DNA from: Gammaproteobacteria bacterium
GTDB taxonomy: Bacteria > Pseudomonadota > Gammaproteobacteria > Poriferisulfidales > GCA-002705445
Direction of reading: 5' to 3'
Length of the DNA stretch: 64,000 nucleotides
Assembly (NCBI GenBank): GCA_029268385.1
Contig: JAQWPG010000005.1
Coordinates: 62,001 to 126,000 of the forward strand
Positions within the stretch are counted from its first letter, which is position 1. Every line of letters begins with the position of its first letter. The position numbers and the translations under genes were made by a program. Positions 1 through 8,025 of the stretch are shown piece by piece. The notes under the pieces were generated by a model. It was not told the origin of the DNA and did not search any database. It saw only the letters and a list, made by a program, of their open reading frames with translations.

Positions 1-923
1 ATTTCTAGATTACCATAATTAGAACTAGCATTAACTATATAATTAAGAGTTCTAGAAAGATGTTGTAAGTAATTATGTCTATTATTTCTAACACTTAATC
101 TGCAGAATATTCCTGAAGCTTTAAGATGACGTTGAGCAGTAATCAGATGATAATTATGCAATAATTCATCCTCAGAAAACTTTTTTAAATTATACTCGTT
201 ATAAAAAGATAAGAATAGTTTGAGAAACTGATTTTTGCTTGATTTACCTATATCTCTATAGCAATCATTTATAATCGAGACAAGATCATACAAGGGTGAT
301 CCATACAGGGCATCTTGATAATCAATAATAACTATTTTTTTATTTTTATAAAATAAATTTTTTGAATGATAGTCTCTATGAACCAATTTAAAATTTTTAT
401 ATTCAATATTATCTACTATAAAATTAAGAGCATCTGATAATTTTTTACTATCTTTTTTTGAAACTTTTAATAATAAAAATTTCTTGAGAACCCATTCTAA
501 AAATAAGAAACTTTCTTTAAAATACTTTTCTTTTGTATATTTTTTAATATTTCTATTCTTTATTTCCTGGATTTTTATAATATTAAAAATCGCTTTTTTA
601 TATATTTCATCAGCTTTAATTTTATTTGCTTTATCATATATTAAATTATTTCCTAGGTCTTCCATAACAAGAAATTTTTTATTTAAATTTTTATTTAAAA
701 TTTTCGGAATGCAAATTTTATTTTTTTTAAATATTTCAGTAAATTTCAAAAAATTATTATAATTTCTTTTCTCTAAGCTGCTATCCATTAAAATTAAATT
801 TCTTTTTTTGGATCTTACTCTGTAGTATTTTCTATTACTAGCATCACCTTTTATTTTACTTACAGAAAAATTATCATTTCCAATAAAATTATTTATGTAT
901 TTATTTAATTTATCTATTTGCAT
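1..923 (-). CDS. amgK: AmgK-like sugar kinase (APH fold), partial
   Basis: This minus-strand frame is open from an ATG at 921-923 to the left edge, giving about 307 codons, so the C-terminus is missing. The family is usually about 330-350 residues. Two phosphotransferase signatures of the aminoglycoside-kinase/COG3178 fold are visible: the catalytic loop LVHRDYHSKN near residue 180 and the metal-binding IDYQDALYGSPLYDLVS near residue 200. AmgK phosphorylates N-acetylmuramate and N-acetylglucosamine at C1 for peptidoglycan recycling, normally together with the nucleotidyltransferase MurU. A murU gene, if present, would lie beyond the left edge. The start overlaps the stop of the upstream small lipoprotein gene (TAATG), which suggests translational coupling. 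The fold is clear. The exact substrate is inferred from the family. Confidence 0.82.
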   Translation of the reverse strand, partial: MQIDKLNKYINNFIGNDNFSVSKIKGDASNRKYYRVRSKKRNLILMDSSLEKRNYNNFLKFTEIFKKNKICIPKILNKNLNKKFLVMEDLGNNLIYDKANKIKADEIYKKAIFNIIKIQEIKNRNIKKYTKEKYFKESFLFLEWVLKKFLLLKVSKKDSKKLSDALNFIVDNIEYKNFKLVHRDYHSKNLFYKNKKIVIIDYQDALYGSPLYDLVSIINDCYRDIGKSSKNQFLKLFLSFYNEYNLKKFSEDELLHNYHLITAQRHLKASGIFCRLSVRNNRHNYLQHLSRTLNYIVNASSNYGNLE

Positions 924-1054
924 TATCTTTTGTTATCAGAGTTAATTCTTTCTTCCATATTTCTTTTGCCTACATTTTGATCACATGATATGGTCACTAA
1001 TGTAGTTATAATTACTAAAAGAATCATCTTTATTTTTCTATTCATATTATTCAT
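923..1054 (-). CDS. Small predicted lipoprotein (43 aa)
   Basis: This short minus-strand gene was read directly from the sequence. It encodes a 43-residue peptide with a basic N-terminus (NRKIK), a hydrophobic stretch and a cysteine at residue 24 in the context LVTISC, followed by a short polar tail. That is the layout of a small lipoprotein, although Thr at -3 is a weaker lipobox residue than Leu. The stop TAA overlaps the ATG of the AmgK-like kinase. A second in-frame ATG three codons downstream (1043-1045) is an alternative start. An A+T-rich, -10-like TATAAT lies just upstream. I do not recognise a family. The coupling to a muropeptide-recycling kinase suggests an envelope role, but that is inference. 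Confidence 0.55.
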   Translation of the reverse strand: MNNMNRKIKMILLVIITTLVTISCDQNVGKRNMEERINSDNKR

Positions 1055-1092
1055 ATTTTCATTATACTATATATAACTCTTATATATTATGG

Positions 1093-2757
1093 ATGAATAT
1101 GAAGACTTCTGATTTATTTGTAAAGTGTCTTGAAAATGAAGGTATTGAGTATATTTTTGGAGTTCCTGGAGAAGAGAATGCAGATTTTTTAATGTCCCTG
1201 CATGATTCTAGCAAGATAAAATTTATTCTAACAAGACATGAACAGGGAGCGGCTTTTATGGCCGAATCTTATGGTAAATTAACTGGCAGACTATCTTGTT
1301 GTCTAAGTACACTTGGTCCTGGAGCAACAAATTTGCTTACTGGTGTAGCAGATGCAAACATGGATCATTCCCCTGTACTTGTTATAACTGGCCAAGGCTC
1401 TTCTGATAGATTGCATAAAGAATCGCATCAGATCATGGATGTATGCGGAATGTTTAAGCCTGTTACTAAGTGGACAACTACAGTTAGAAATCCTAATACA
1501 ATACCAGAGATGGTAAGAAAAGCTGTAAGGCTTGCAACATTAGAAAAGCCAGGAGCTGTTCATATTGAATTGCCTGAAGATATAGCAAAATTAGATGTTG
1601 AGGCTAAGCCATTAAAATCTTTTTCGTATAGAAGATCTATAGCAGAAGACGCTATCATACATAAAGCATTTAAAATTTTGAATGAGGCAGATTCACCAAT
1701 ACTTATTGCTGGAAATGGCGCTATAAGAAAAAGATCATCAAGACAGTTAAGAGAATTCTGTGAAAGAACTAATATACCAGTCGTTACAACATTTATGGGC
1801 AAGGGAGCAGTTGATTGCAAATCAGAATATTGTTTATCGACAGTAGGTTTAGGGGCTGTTGATTTTGGAGATATAGCAATTAAAAATTCTGATCTTGTAA
1901 TCACGTTAGGATACGATATGGTTGAATATCATCCTAAATTATGGAATAGAAATGTAAAATCAAAGATTATACATATAGATTTTGAAGCTGCCGAAATTGA
2001 CGAATACTATATTCCACAAGTAGAGATAGTTGGTGATTTAGCTCATTCTTTATCCGTATTAAATAAAATAATTGATGAAAATGGAATAAAGTCTTACGAT
2101 TTTCAATATGTAAAAAAGATAAGAGATGCTTTGAAAAAAGACAATGAAATATATAACCATGATAAAAAAAAGGGAATTATTAAACCCCAAAAATTTCTTT
2201 ATGACTTAAGAAAATTTTTAAGTAAAGACGATATTTTGATATCAGACGTAGGGGCTCATAAAATGTGGATAGCAAGGCACTACCCGTGCTATGAACCAAA
2301 CACATGTATAATACCAAATGGATTTTGCTCAATGGGCTACGCATTACCTGCAGCAATTGCAGCTTCTTTAACTAATAATAGTAAAAAAATATTTGCTATA
2401 TGTGGTGACGCAGGATTTTTAATGAATTTGCAAGAAATGGAAACTGCAAAAAGATTAGAGTCTAATTTTGTAGTAATAGTTTGGGAAGATAAATCATATG
2501 GTTTAATAAAATGGAAGCAGCAGGCTCAATTTGGAAAGTCAACAGAGCTCGACTTTGATAATCCCCAGTGGGAACAGTTAGCCCAGTCATTTAATTGGAA
2601 TTATATATATGAGGATGATAGTTCAAAAATAACTAAAAGACTAAATGAGACTAGCAAACTAAAAGGTCCAACATTATTTGTAATACCAATAGATTATTCT
2701 GAAAATGAAAAATTAACTAATTTTTTAGATACACTAGAGGATACATATGATTTCTAA
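1093..2757 (+). CDS. Acetolactate-synthase-like ThDP-dependent enzyme (possible 2-oxoglutarate decarboxylase)
   Basis: A 554-residue three-domain ThDP enzyme of the acetolactate synthase large-subunit family. The N-terminal pyrimidine-binding domain shows FGVPGEEN (22-29) and the catalytic glutamate in RHEQGAA (Glu50). That glutamate argues against glyoxylate carboligase, which lacks it. The C-terminal domain has the ThDP/metal motif beginning GDAGF near residue 437. No small regulatory subunit gene is next to it, so it is probably not the anabolic IlvB. It overlaps the next gene, an aldehyde dehydrogenase, by 11 bp. A ThDP decarboxylase paired with an aldehyde dehydrogenase is the arrangement of 2-oxoglutarate decarboxylase and succinate-semialdehyde dehydrogenase in Synechococcus PCC 7002, whose decarboxylase was first annotated as acetolactate synthase. 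The substrate is not proven. The second ATG at 1099 is an alternative start. Confidence 0.85.
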   Translation: MNMKTSDLFVKCLENEGIEYIFGVPGEENADFLMSLHDSSKIKFILTRHEQGAAFMAESYGKLTGRLSCCLSTLGPGATNLLTGVADANMDHSPVLVITGQGSSDRLHKESHQIMDVCGMFKPVTKWTTTVRNPNTIPEMVRKAVRLATLEKPGAVHIELPEDIAKLDVEAKPLKSFSYRRSIAEDAIIHKAFKILNEADSPILIAGNGAIRKRSSRQLREFCERTNIPVVTTFMGKGAVDCKSEYCLSTVGLGAVDFGDIAIKNSDLVITLGYDMVEYHPKLWNRNVKSKIIHIDFEAAEIDEYYIPQVEIVGDLAHSLSVLNKIIDENGIKSYDFQYVKKIRDALKKDNEIYNHDKKKGIIKPQKFLYDLRKFLSKDDILISDVGAHKMWIARHYPCYEPNTCIIPNGFCSMGYALPAAIAASLTNNSKKIFAICGDAGFLMNLQEMETAKRLESNFVVIVWEDKSYGLIKWKQQAQFGKSTELDFDNPQWEQLAQSFNWNYIYEDDSSKITKRLNETSKLKGPTLFVIPIDYSENEKLTNFLDTLEDTYDF

Positions 2758-4195
2758 AAAAATTAAAAATATTACGCCTGTGAAAATAAAAAATCCATCG
2801 TATGTTGATTTATACTCACCATGGGATTTAAAAAAAATTGGAGAGGTAGAATGTATTTCTAATAAAGATGTAGATAAGATACTCAACATTTCAGCAAAGG
2901 CTTTTTTAAATAATAAAAATCATCTTAGTAAAATCAAAAGATTAGAGATATTAAAAAAATGTAAAGAAAAGCTTTCTAAGAACTCAAAAAAATTTGCAGA
3001 TATGATATCACTAGAGGGTGGGAAGCCTTTAAAAGATGCAAAAATTGAAGTTGAAAGGGCAATAAATGGCTTAGAGTTATGTGCAGAAGCATTAAAAAAA
3101 TCTCATGGAACAGAAATACCTATGAATATTAATAATGCTTCAATCAATAAAATAGCATTTACAAGAAAATATCCAGTTGGGCCAGTTTTAGCTATTAGTG
3201 CTTTTAATCATCCTTTAAACTTAATCGTGCACCAGGTAGGGCCAGCTATAGCAGCTGGATGTCCAATTATCATTAAGCCATCACTTGATACACCCATATC
3301 ATGTTATGAGCTTATAAAATTATTCTTAAAATCTGGCTTGCCAGAAGAATTTTGCCAAATGGTAAATATTAAAAATCATTTAATTACTCAAAAATTAGTT
3401 AGCGATGAAAGAATTTCTTTTTTTTCTTTTATTGGAAGTTCTAAAGTTGGCTGGAAATTAAAGTCTATTCTTCCACCTGGAGCAAAAAGCGCAATGGAGC
3501 ATGGAGGTGTCGGATCGGTAATAATTGATAAAGATACTAATTTAAAAAAAATACTACCATTAATATTGAGAGGTGCATTTTATCATGCGGGACAAGTATG
3601 CGTATCAATACAAAAAATAATTGTACATGATGAACTAATGGATGAATTTATAGATTTGATAAAAAAAGAAATTATAAAGATAAAAGTTGGTGACCCAAGA
3701 AATATAAAAACAGATGTAGGGCCATTAATTAGGCCATCTGAGGTAAAAAGAATTGATAAAATAGTTAAGAAATCTGTAAAAGAAGGCGCAGAGTTAGTAT
3801 GTGGCGGTAAAGCTAAAAACAAAACTACTTATGAATGTACAGTCATTAAAAACCCAAAAGAAGATTCAGAAATAAGCACTCATGAAATCTTTGGACCTGT
3901 TCTGTGTGTATATAGTTACAATAATATAGATAATGCAATTAATAAGGCAAATAATGATAAGTATGCTTTTCAAGCATCTGTATTTACAAAAAATATTGAT
4001 ACAGCAATGCTGTGTTACGAAAAACTTGATGCTAAGAGTGTTTTCATTAATGAGCAAACTGCATTTAGAGTAGACTGGATGCCATTTGGAGGTATAAAAC
4101 ATTCTGGAGAAGGAGAAGGCGGCATAGAATACTCATTTTCTGACTTATTATATGATAAACTTATGATTATAAATTCTGATAAAATAACTTTTTAA
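2747..4195 (+). CDS. NAD(P)-dependent aldehyde dehydrogenase (possible succinate-semialdehyde dehydrogenase)
   Basis: A full-length (482 aa) ALDH-superfamily protein. It carries the oxyanion asparagine in SAFNHPLNL, the general-base glutamate in AMEHGG and the nucleophilic cysteine in HAGQVCVS. The C-terminal PFGGIKHSGEG matches the conserved end of the family. It starts inside the last codons of the ThDP enzyme, so the two are probably co-translated. The coupling implies oxidation of an aldehyde released by the upstream decarboxylase, for example succinate semialdehyde to succinate. Other ALDH substrates, such as lactaldehyde or phosphonoacetaldehyde, cannot be excluded from sequence alone. 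The aldehyde dehydrogenase call is secure. The substrate is inference. Confidence 0.88.
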   Translation: MISKKIKNITPVKIKNPSYVDLYSPWDLKKIGEVECISNKDVDKILNISAKAFLNNKNHLSKIKRLEILKKCKEKLSKNSKKFADMISLEGGKPLKDAKIEVERAINGLELCAEALKKSHGTEIPMNINNASINKIAFTRKYPVGPVLAISAFNHPLNLIVHQVGPAIAAGCPIIIKPSLDTPISCYELIKLFLKSGLPEEFCQMVNIKNHLITQKLVSDERISFFSFIGSSKVGWKLKSILPPGAKSAMEHGGVGSVIIDKDTNLKKILPLILRGAFYHAGQVCVSIQKIIVHDELMDEFIDLIKKEIIKIKVGDPRNIKTDVGPLIRPSEVKRIDKIVKKSVKEGAELVCGGKAKNKTTYECTVIKNPKEDSEISTHEIFGPVLCVYSYNNIDNAINKANNDKYAFQASVFTKNIDTAMLCYEKLDAKSVFINEQTAFRVDWMPFGGIKHSGEGEGGIEYSFSDLLYDKLMIINSDKITF

Positions 4196-4209
4196 CATAT
4201 TAGGAAGCC

Positions 4210-4878
4210 ATGAAATATATATTTTTTATTATTACATTATTATTATCTATTAACTCAAATTCTGGAACAGATGAACCTCATCCTGTAATAGATTCAAATT
4301 ATATTTCAAAATATTCATATAACATTGAAAATATGGATACTAAAGAACTTGAAAAAACTAAACTAATTCTTAAAAATTATCTGGATAAGAGTAAAGTTAA
4401 TAAATTTGAGTCTAAGAAAAGTATGGAAAAAAAATTATTAGATGCTTTGCTAGAATATGACGATGTAAGAATTCAAATCACAAGAGTTATTGATGAAATA
4501 ATTGATGAATATAATGTAAATAGAGAAATTGAAAATACATTACTAAGTTTTAAAAGTACTTTTAAAAATATAATAGAAGATAATAGGCCGTTAGTTAAAA
4601 ATTTGAGAGACTACAAAGCGTATGATTTTCGTTTAGGATCCGCATATCTTGCAATGATGAGTGCATTTCATGAAACAGAAGATAGCAAAAAGTTTTACTC
4701 TAGGTTAGTTAAAGATAAAAAAAATGATACTACTAGCATAGGAAAATATAATAAAGAGTTGCAACTATCCCAAGCAAATATTAATTTAGTTAAACAAAAT
4801 ATGGAAGCATTTGCAGAGATTTCAGATATTAAAATTGTGATTACAAAAATTGAAAAAGAAATTTCTAAGAGAGATTAA
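4210..4878 (+). CDS. Secreted protein of unknown function (222 aa)
   Basis: I do not recognise this protein. It begins with a typical Sec signal peptide (MKYIFFIITLLLSI, cleavage probably near residue 19). The rest is charged, lysine- and glutamate-rich and probably mostly helical, without cysteines or obvious catalytic motifs. AGGA sits just before the ATG as a good ribosome-binding site. The gene lies 14 bp after the aldehyde dehydrogenase and ends at a bidirectional terminator, so it is probably the last gene of that operon. Its link to the two enzymes is only positional. Confidence 0.65.
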   Translation: MKYIFFIITLLLSINSNSGTDEPHPVIDSNYISKYSYNIENMDTKELEKTKLILKNYLDKSKVNKFESKKSMEKKLLDALLEYDDVRIQITRVIDEIIDEYNVNREIENTLLSFKSTFKNIIEDNRPLVKNLRDYKAYDFRLGSAYLAMMSAFHETEDSKKFYSRLVKDKKNDTTSIGKYNKELQLSQANINLVKQNMEAFAEISDIKIVITKIEKEISKRD

Positions 4879-4894
4879 TGTATTTTAGACAAAA

Positions 4895-4920
4895 AAAAAG
4901 CTAGTAAACACTAGCTTTTA
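4895..4920. terminator. Bidirectional intrinsic terminator
   Basis: The arms AAAAGCTAG (4896-4904) and CTAGCTTTT (4911-4919) form a 9-bp stem with a 6-base loop. A run of nine A residues precedes the stem, which gives a U tract on the minus strand, and T residues follow on the plus strand. It sits between two convergent stops, at 4878 (plus) and 4945 (minus), so it can end both the ThDP/ALDH operon and the serine-cycle operon. Confidence 0.85.
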
Positions 4921-4944
4921 ATTTTACCACATAAAAGATATTTT

Positions 4945-5916
4945 TTAAGCCACCCTATCACCAGGTTCTTTATCACTATAATAAGCTTCCATGTTCTCAA
5001 GCACTCTCATCCCCATTGCAATTCTTGTCTCAGTGGATGCGCTACCTAAGTGAGGAAGTAGTACTGCATTCTCGCAGTCTAAAAATCCAGGATTCAACTC
5101 AGGTTCGCCTTCAAATACATCTAAGCCTGCTCCAGCGATAGTTTTATTTTTCAATGCTTCAATTAAAGCATCATTATCAATTACATCGCCTCTTGCAGAG
5201 TTTATTAAATAAGCACCTTTTTTCATCATTCCAATTCTTTCTTTATTCATTAGATGGTAAGTGCTTTCTCCGCCAGGACAATGAATAGAAACAAAATCAG
5301 CTTTTTCTAAAACTTCCTCAACACTCGAACATGGCGTAGCATTATATTTATTAATAACTTCATCTGAAGGCATATATGGATCAGAAAATATAATTTTCAT
5401 TCCAAAACCAAAATGAGCTCTATCAGCTGTAGCTTGGGCTATTCTTCCAAAGCCTATGCACCCTAAAGTTTTACCTGTTACTTGCGTACCTCGTAGATGT
5501 GTAGGTCTCCATCCAGCCCATTTTCCAGCTCTTAGTTCTCTTTCACCCTCACTAGTTCTTCTTGCTGCACTTAATAATAACGTCATCGCTATGTCAGCCG
5601 TGCAGTCTGTTAGAACTTCTGGCGTATTTGTCACAACTAAATTTTCTTTTTTTGCTGCATCTAAATCTATATGATTAAAACCCACTCCAAAGCTTGCTAT
5701 TATTTTAGCTTTTTTATTTTCTACAGAAAGAACCTCTGCATTAATAGGGTCTGTGACAGTTGGACAAACGCAATCATAATTTTGAAATGCAGCCTGGAGC
5801 TCAGGAATGCTCATAGGCACATCCTTTTCATTAAGCGTCACATCATATTTTGCTTTTAATTCTTCTTCAACTTCTGAAGGCCATTTTCTTGTAACTAATA
5901 CTGTAGGTTTACTCAT
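4945..5916 (-). CDS. hprA: Hydroxypyruvate/glyoxylate reductase (D-2-hydroxyacid dehydrogenase family)
   Basis: A 323-residue NAD(P)-dependent D-2-hydroxyacid dehydrogenase. It shows the Rossmann signature GCIGFGRIAQA, the substrate arginine in NSARGD, the glutamate in FEGEPE and the catalytic histidine in LLPHLGSA. In the serine cycle this enzyme reduces hydroxypyruvate to glycerate. Role and operon position, as the last gene after mtkB, support that over other 2-hydroxyacid dehydrogenases. I chose the ATG at 5914-5916 because GGGGAAAGAG sits directly upstream. An in-frame TTG at 5928 would add four residues but would lie within the ribosome-binding site. A bidirectional terminator follows the stop. 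Confidence 0.9.
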   Translation of the reverse strand: MSKPTVLVTRKWPSEVEEELKAKYDVTLNEKDVPMSIPELQAAFQNYDCVCPTVTDPINAEVLSVENKKAKIIASFGVGFNHIDLDAAKKENLVVTNTPEVLTDCTADIAMTLLLSAARRTSEGERELRAGKWAGWRPTHLRGTQVTGKTLGCIGFGRIAQATADRAHFGFGMKIIFSDPYMPSDEVINKYNATPCSSVEEVLEKADFVSIHCPGGESTYHLMNKERIGMMKKGAYLINSARGDVIDNDALIEALKNKTIAGAGLDVFEGEPELNPGFLDCENAVLLPHLGSASTETRIAMGMRVLENMEAYYSDKEPGDRVA

Positions 5917-5934
5917 CTCTTTCCCCAATTAAAT

Positions 5935-6825
5935 TTATAAATGTTTATCCATTACTTCTTTCATTGTACTTCCCATTTCAGAAGGGTTAGGAATTATATG
6001 AATTCCAGCTTCTTTGAGAAGTTCAACTTTCTCTGCCGCACTTTCGCCTTTTCCTGAAACAATAGCTCCAGCATGACCCATTCTTCTTCCTTTAGGAGCA
6101 GTAAGTCCAGCAATATATGCAGCTACAGGTTTTTTCATATGTTTTTGAACATATTCCGCAGCCTCTGCTTCTTGTGGCCCACCAATTTCACCAATTATCA
6201 TTACCGCTTTTGTTTTATCATCCTCATTAAATAATTCTAAAATATCTTTATGCGAACTTCCGTTTATTGGATCACCTCCAATACCAACACTGGTTGAAAT
6301 ACCAATTCCTTCTGCTTTCATTTGAGATGCTGCTTCATAACCAAGAGTTCCAGACCTTCCAATGACGCCAACCTCACCAGGCATATATATATGTCCTGGC
6401 ATTATCCCAATCATGGCTTCACCAGGGGTTATGGTTCCTGCGCAATTTGGACCTGTTAAAATCATTCTTTCATCTTTTTTATATCTAAGCATATATCTTT
6501 TAACTCTTATCATGTCATGAGCAGGTATCCCATCTGTAATTGAGACAGCATATTTAATTCCAGCGTCTGCAGCTTCCATGATTCCATCGGCAGCAGCAGC
6601 AGCAGGAACAAAAACTATCGTAGCTTCTGCTCCAGTTTCTTCAACAGCTTCTTTTACTGTATTAAAAACAGGCTTTCCAAGATGCGTTGTACCACCTTTA
6701 CCTGGTGTTACTCCAGCTACAACATTTGTGCCGTATGCAATCATTTCTTCAGCATGGAAATTACCTATCCTTCCTGTAATTCCTTGAACTAAAACTTTTG
6801 TATTCTTATTTAATAAAACTGACAT
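5935..6825 (-). CDS. mtkB: Malate-CoA ligase alpha subunit
   Basis: The CoA-binding subunit of malate thiokinase, 296 residues. It makes malyl-CoA from malate, CoA and ATP together with MtkA. The N-terminal CoA-binding motif VQGITGRIG, the GPNCAGTITPG segment and the phospho-histidine motif GHAGAI are all present. The segment IRVKRYMLRY before GPNCAG agrees with MtkB of serine-cycle methylotrophs better than with SucD. The gene lies 12 bp after mtkA and 18 bp before the chosen hprA start, and GGGGT precedes the ATG. Discrimination from succinyl-CoA synthetase rests on these motifs and on the mcl/sga/hprA context. Confidence 0.92.
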   Translation of the reverse strand: MSVLLNKNTKVLVQGITGRIGNFHAEEMIAYGTNVVAGVTPGKGGTTHLGKPVFNTVKEAVEETGAEATIVFVPAAAAADGIMEAADAGIKYAVSITDGIPAHDMIRVKRYMLRYKKDERMILTGPNCAGTITPGEAMIGIMPGHIYMPGEVGVIGRSGTLGYEAASQMKAEGIGISTSVGIGGDPINGSSHKDILELFNEDDKTKAVMIIGEIGGPQEAEAAEYVQKHMKKPVAAYIAGLTAPKGRRMGHAGAIVSGKGESAAEKVELLKEAGIHIIPNPSEMGSTMKEVMDKHL

Positions 6826-6837
6826 TATTTACCCCTA

Positions 6838-8001
6838 TTATTGTTTAGCAGCATCAACTGCTTTTTGAGCTGCATCTTTTAAAGTGTCAGCTAAAATAAT
6901 TGGAAGCCCGCTATCTTTTACTATCTTAATACCTTCTTCCACATTTGTTCCAGATAGTCTAACTATTAAAGGAATTTGTAAATTTACTTTTGGAATCACT
7001 TGAACAAGTCCTTCAGCTATCCAGTCACATCTATTAATACCAGCATAGACATTTACAAGCATTGCTTTTACTTTTTTATCAGCCAAAACAAGCTCAAAAG
7101 CTTTCCCAACTCTTTCTGGTGAAGCTCCACCACCTATATCTAAAAAGTTTGCAGGCTCTCCTCCGCAATATTTAATCATATCCATGGAGGCCATAGCCAG
7201 ACCAGCACCGTTTATAATGCAACCAATGTCGCCATCTAAACCAACATAACTTAAATCATGTTCTTTTGCCGCAACTTCTCTTGGATCTTTTTGAGCATTA
7301 TCATTTAGCTCATCAATTTCTGGATGTTTAAATATAGCATTATCATCAAAACTTATTTTTGCATCTAATGCTATTAAATCATTATCTTTTGTTAAAACTA
7401 ATGGGTTTATTTCCAACATATTCATATCTAAATTAGTCATTGCTTTATAACAGCCCATAAATAATTTTACGGCTTTGCCAAGAGCTTCTTTAGGTAGATT
7501 TAAAGCAAAGCTTAATTCTCTAGCTTGGAAACCTGTAAGCCCAACTACTGGATCTATTTCTATTTTTTTGATTGAGTCAGGTTTTTCAATAGCTAACTCT
7601 TCTATAGACATCCCACCTTCTGCAGAAGCTACCATAACAATTCTTTGTGAAGCTCTATCCATTACAAAAGCTAAATATATTTCTCTGTCAATATCACAAC
7701 CGGATTCTATGTATAGTCTCTCAATTATTTTACCCTCATCCCCAGTTTGTATGGTTTTTAGGTAGGTACCAAAAAGTTTGTCTGACGCATCTTTAACCTC
7801 TTGATCAGTCTTACAAAGTACTATCCCGCCAGCTTTACCTCTTGCGCCAGAGTGAACTTGTGCTTTTACAACGCAAATATCTGAGTTTAGTTTGTTAAAT
7901 GCTGCTACGGCTTCCGAAGTATTAAGCGCAAGTTCCCCATCTAAAATTTGTACACCGTAGGATGATAATATTTTTTTTGCTTGATATTCATGTATGTCCA
8001 A
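6838..8001 (-). CDS. mtkA: Malate-CoA ligase beta subunit
   Basis: The ATP-grasp subunit of malate thiokinase, 387 residues, homologous to SucC. It begins MDIHEYQAKK, the family N-terminus. It has the nucleotide-binding segment VKAQVHSGARGKAGG, the metal site LEINPLV and the GINRCDWIAEG segment near the C-terminus. The start appears to be TTG: AAGGGGA lies seven bases before it, and the only nearby ATG opens a frame that stops after a few codons. It is followed by mtkB after 12 bp. Malyl-CoA made here is split by the Mcl encoded immediately upstream. Confidence 0.92.
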   Translation of the reverse strand: MDIHEYQAKKILSSYGVQILDGELALNTSEAVAAFNKLNSDICVVKAQVHSGARGKAGGIVLCKTDQEVKDASDKLFGTYLKTIQTGDEGKIIERLYIESGCDIDREIYLAFVMDRASQRIVMVASAEGGMSIEELAIEKPDSIKKIEIDPVVGLTGFQARELSFALNLPKEALGKAVKLFMGCYKAMTNLDMNMLEINPLVLTKDNDLIALDAKISFDDNAIFKHPEIDELNDNAQKDPREVAAKEHDLSYVGLDGDIGCIINGAGLAMASMDMIKYCGGEPANFLDIGGGASPERVGKAFELVLADKKVKAMLVNVYAGINRCDWIAEGLVQVIPKVNLQIPLIVRLSGTNVEEGIKIVKDSGLPIILADTLKDAAQKAVDAAKQ

Positions 8002-8025
8002 AATACATTCCCCTTTATAATTAAT

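Noticed and set aside
484-762. Plus-strand 92-codon hydrophobic frame
   Set aside because: It is antisense to the AmgK-like kinase, whose minus-strand frame has conserved catalytic motifs. The hydrophobicity comes from poly-T on the strand opposite lysine codons.
1093-2757. Glyoxylate carboligase as identity of the ThDP enzyme
   Set aside because: The catalytic glutamate in RHEQGAA is present, whereas glyoxylate carboligase lacks it.
5935-8001. Succinyl-CoA synthetase (sucCD) as identity of the two ligase genes
   Set aside because: MtkB-specific segments and the mcl-sga-hprA operon favour malate-CoA ligase. Side activity on succinate is not excluded.
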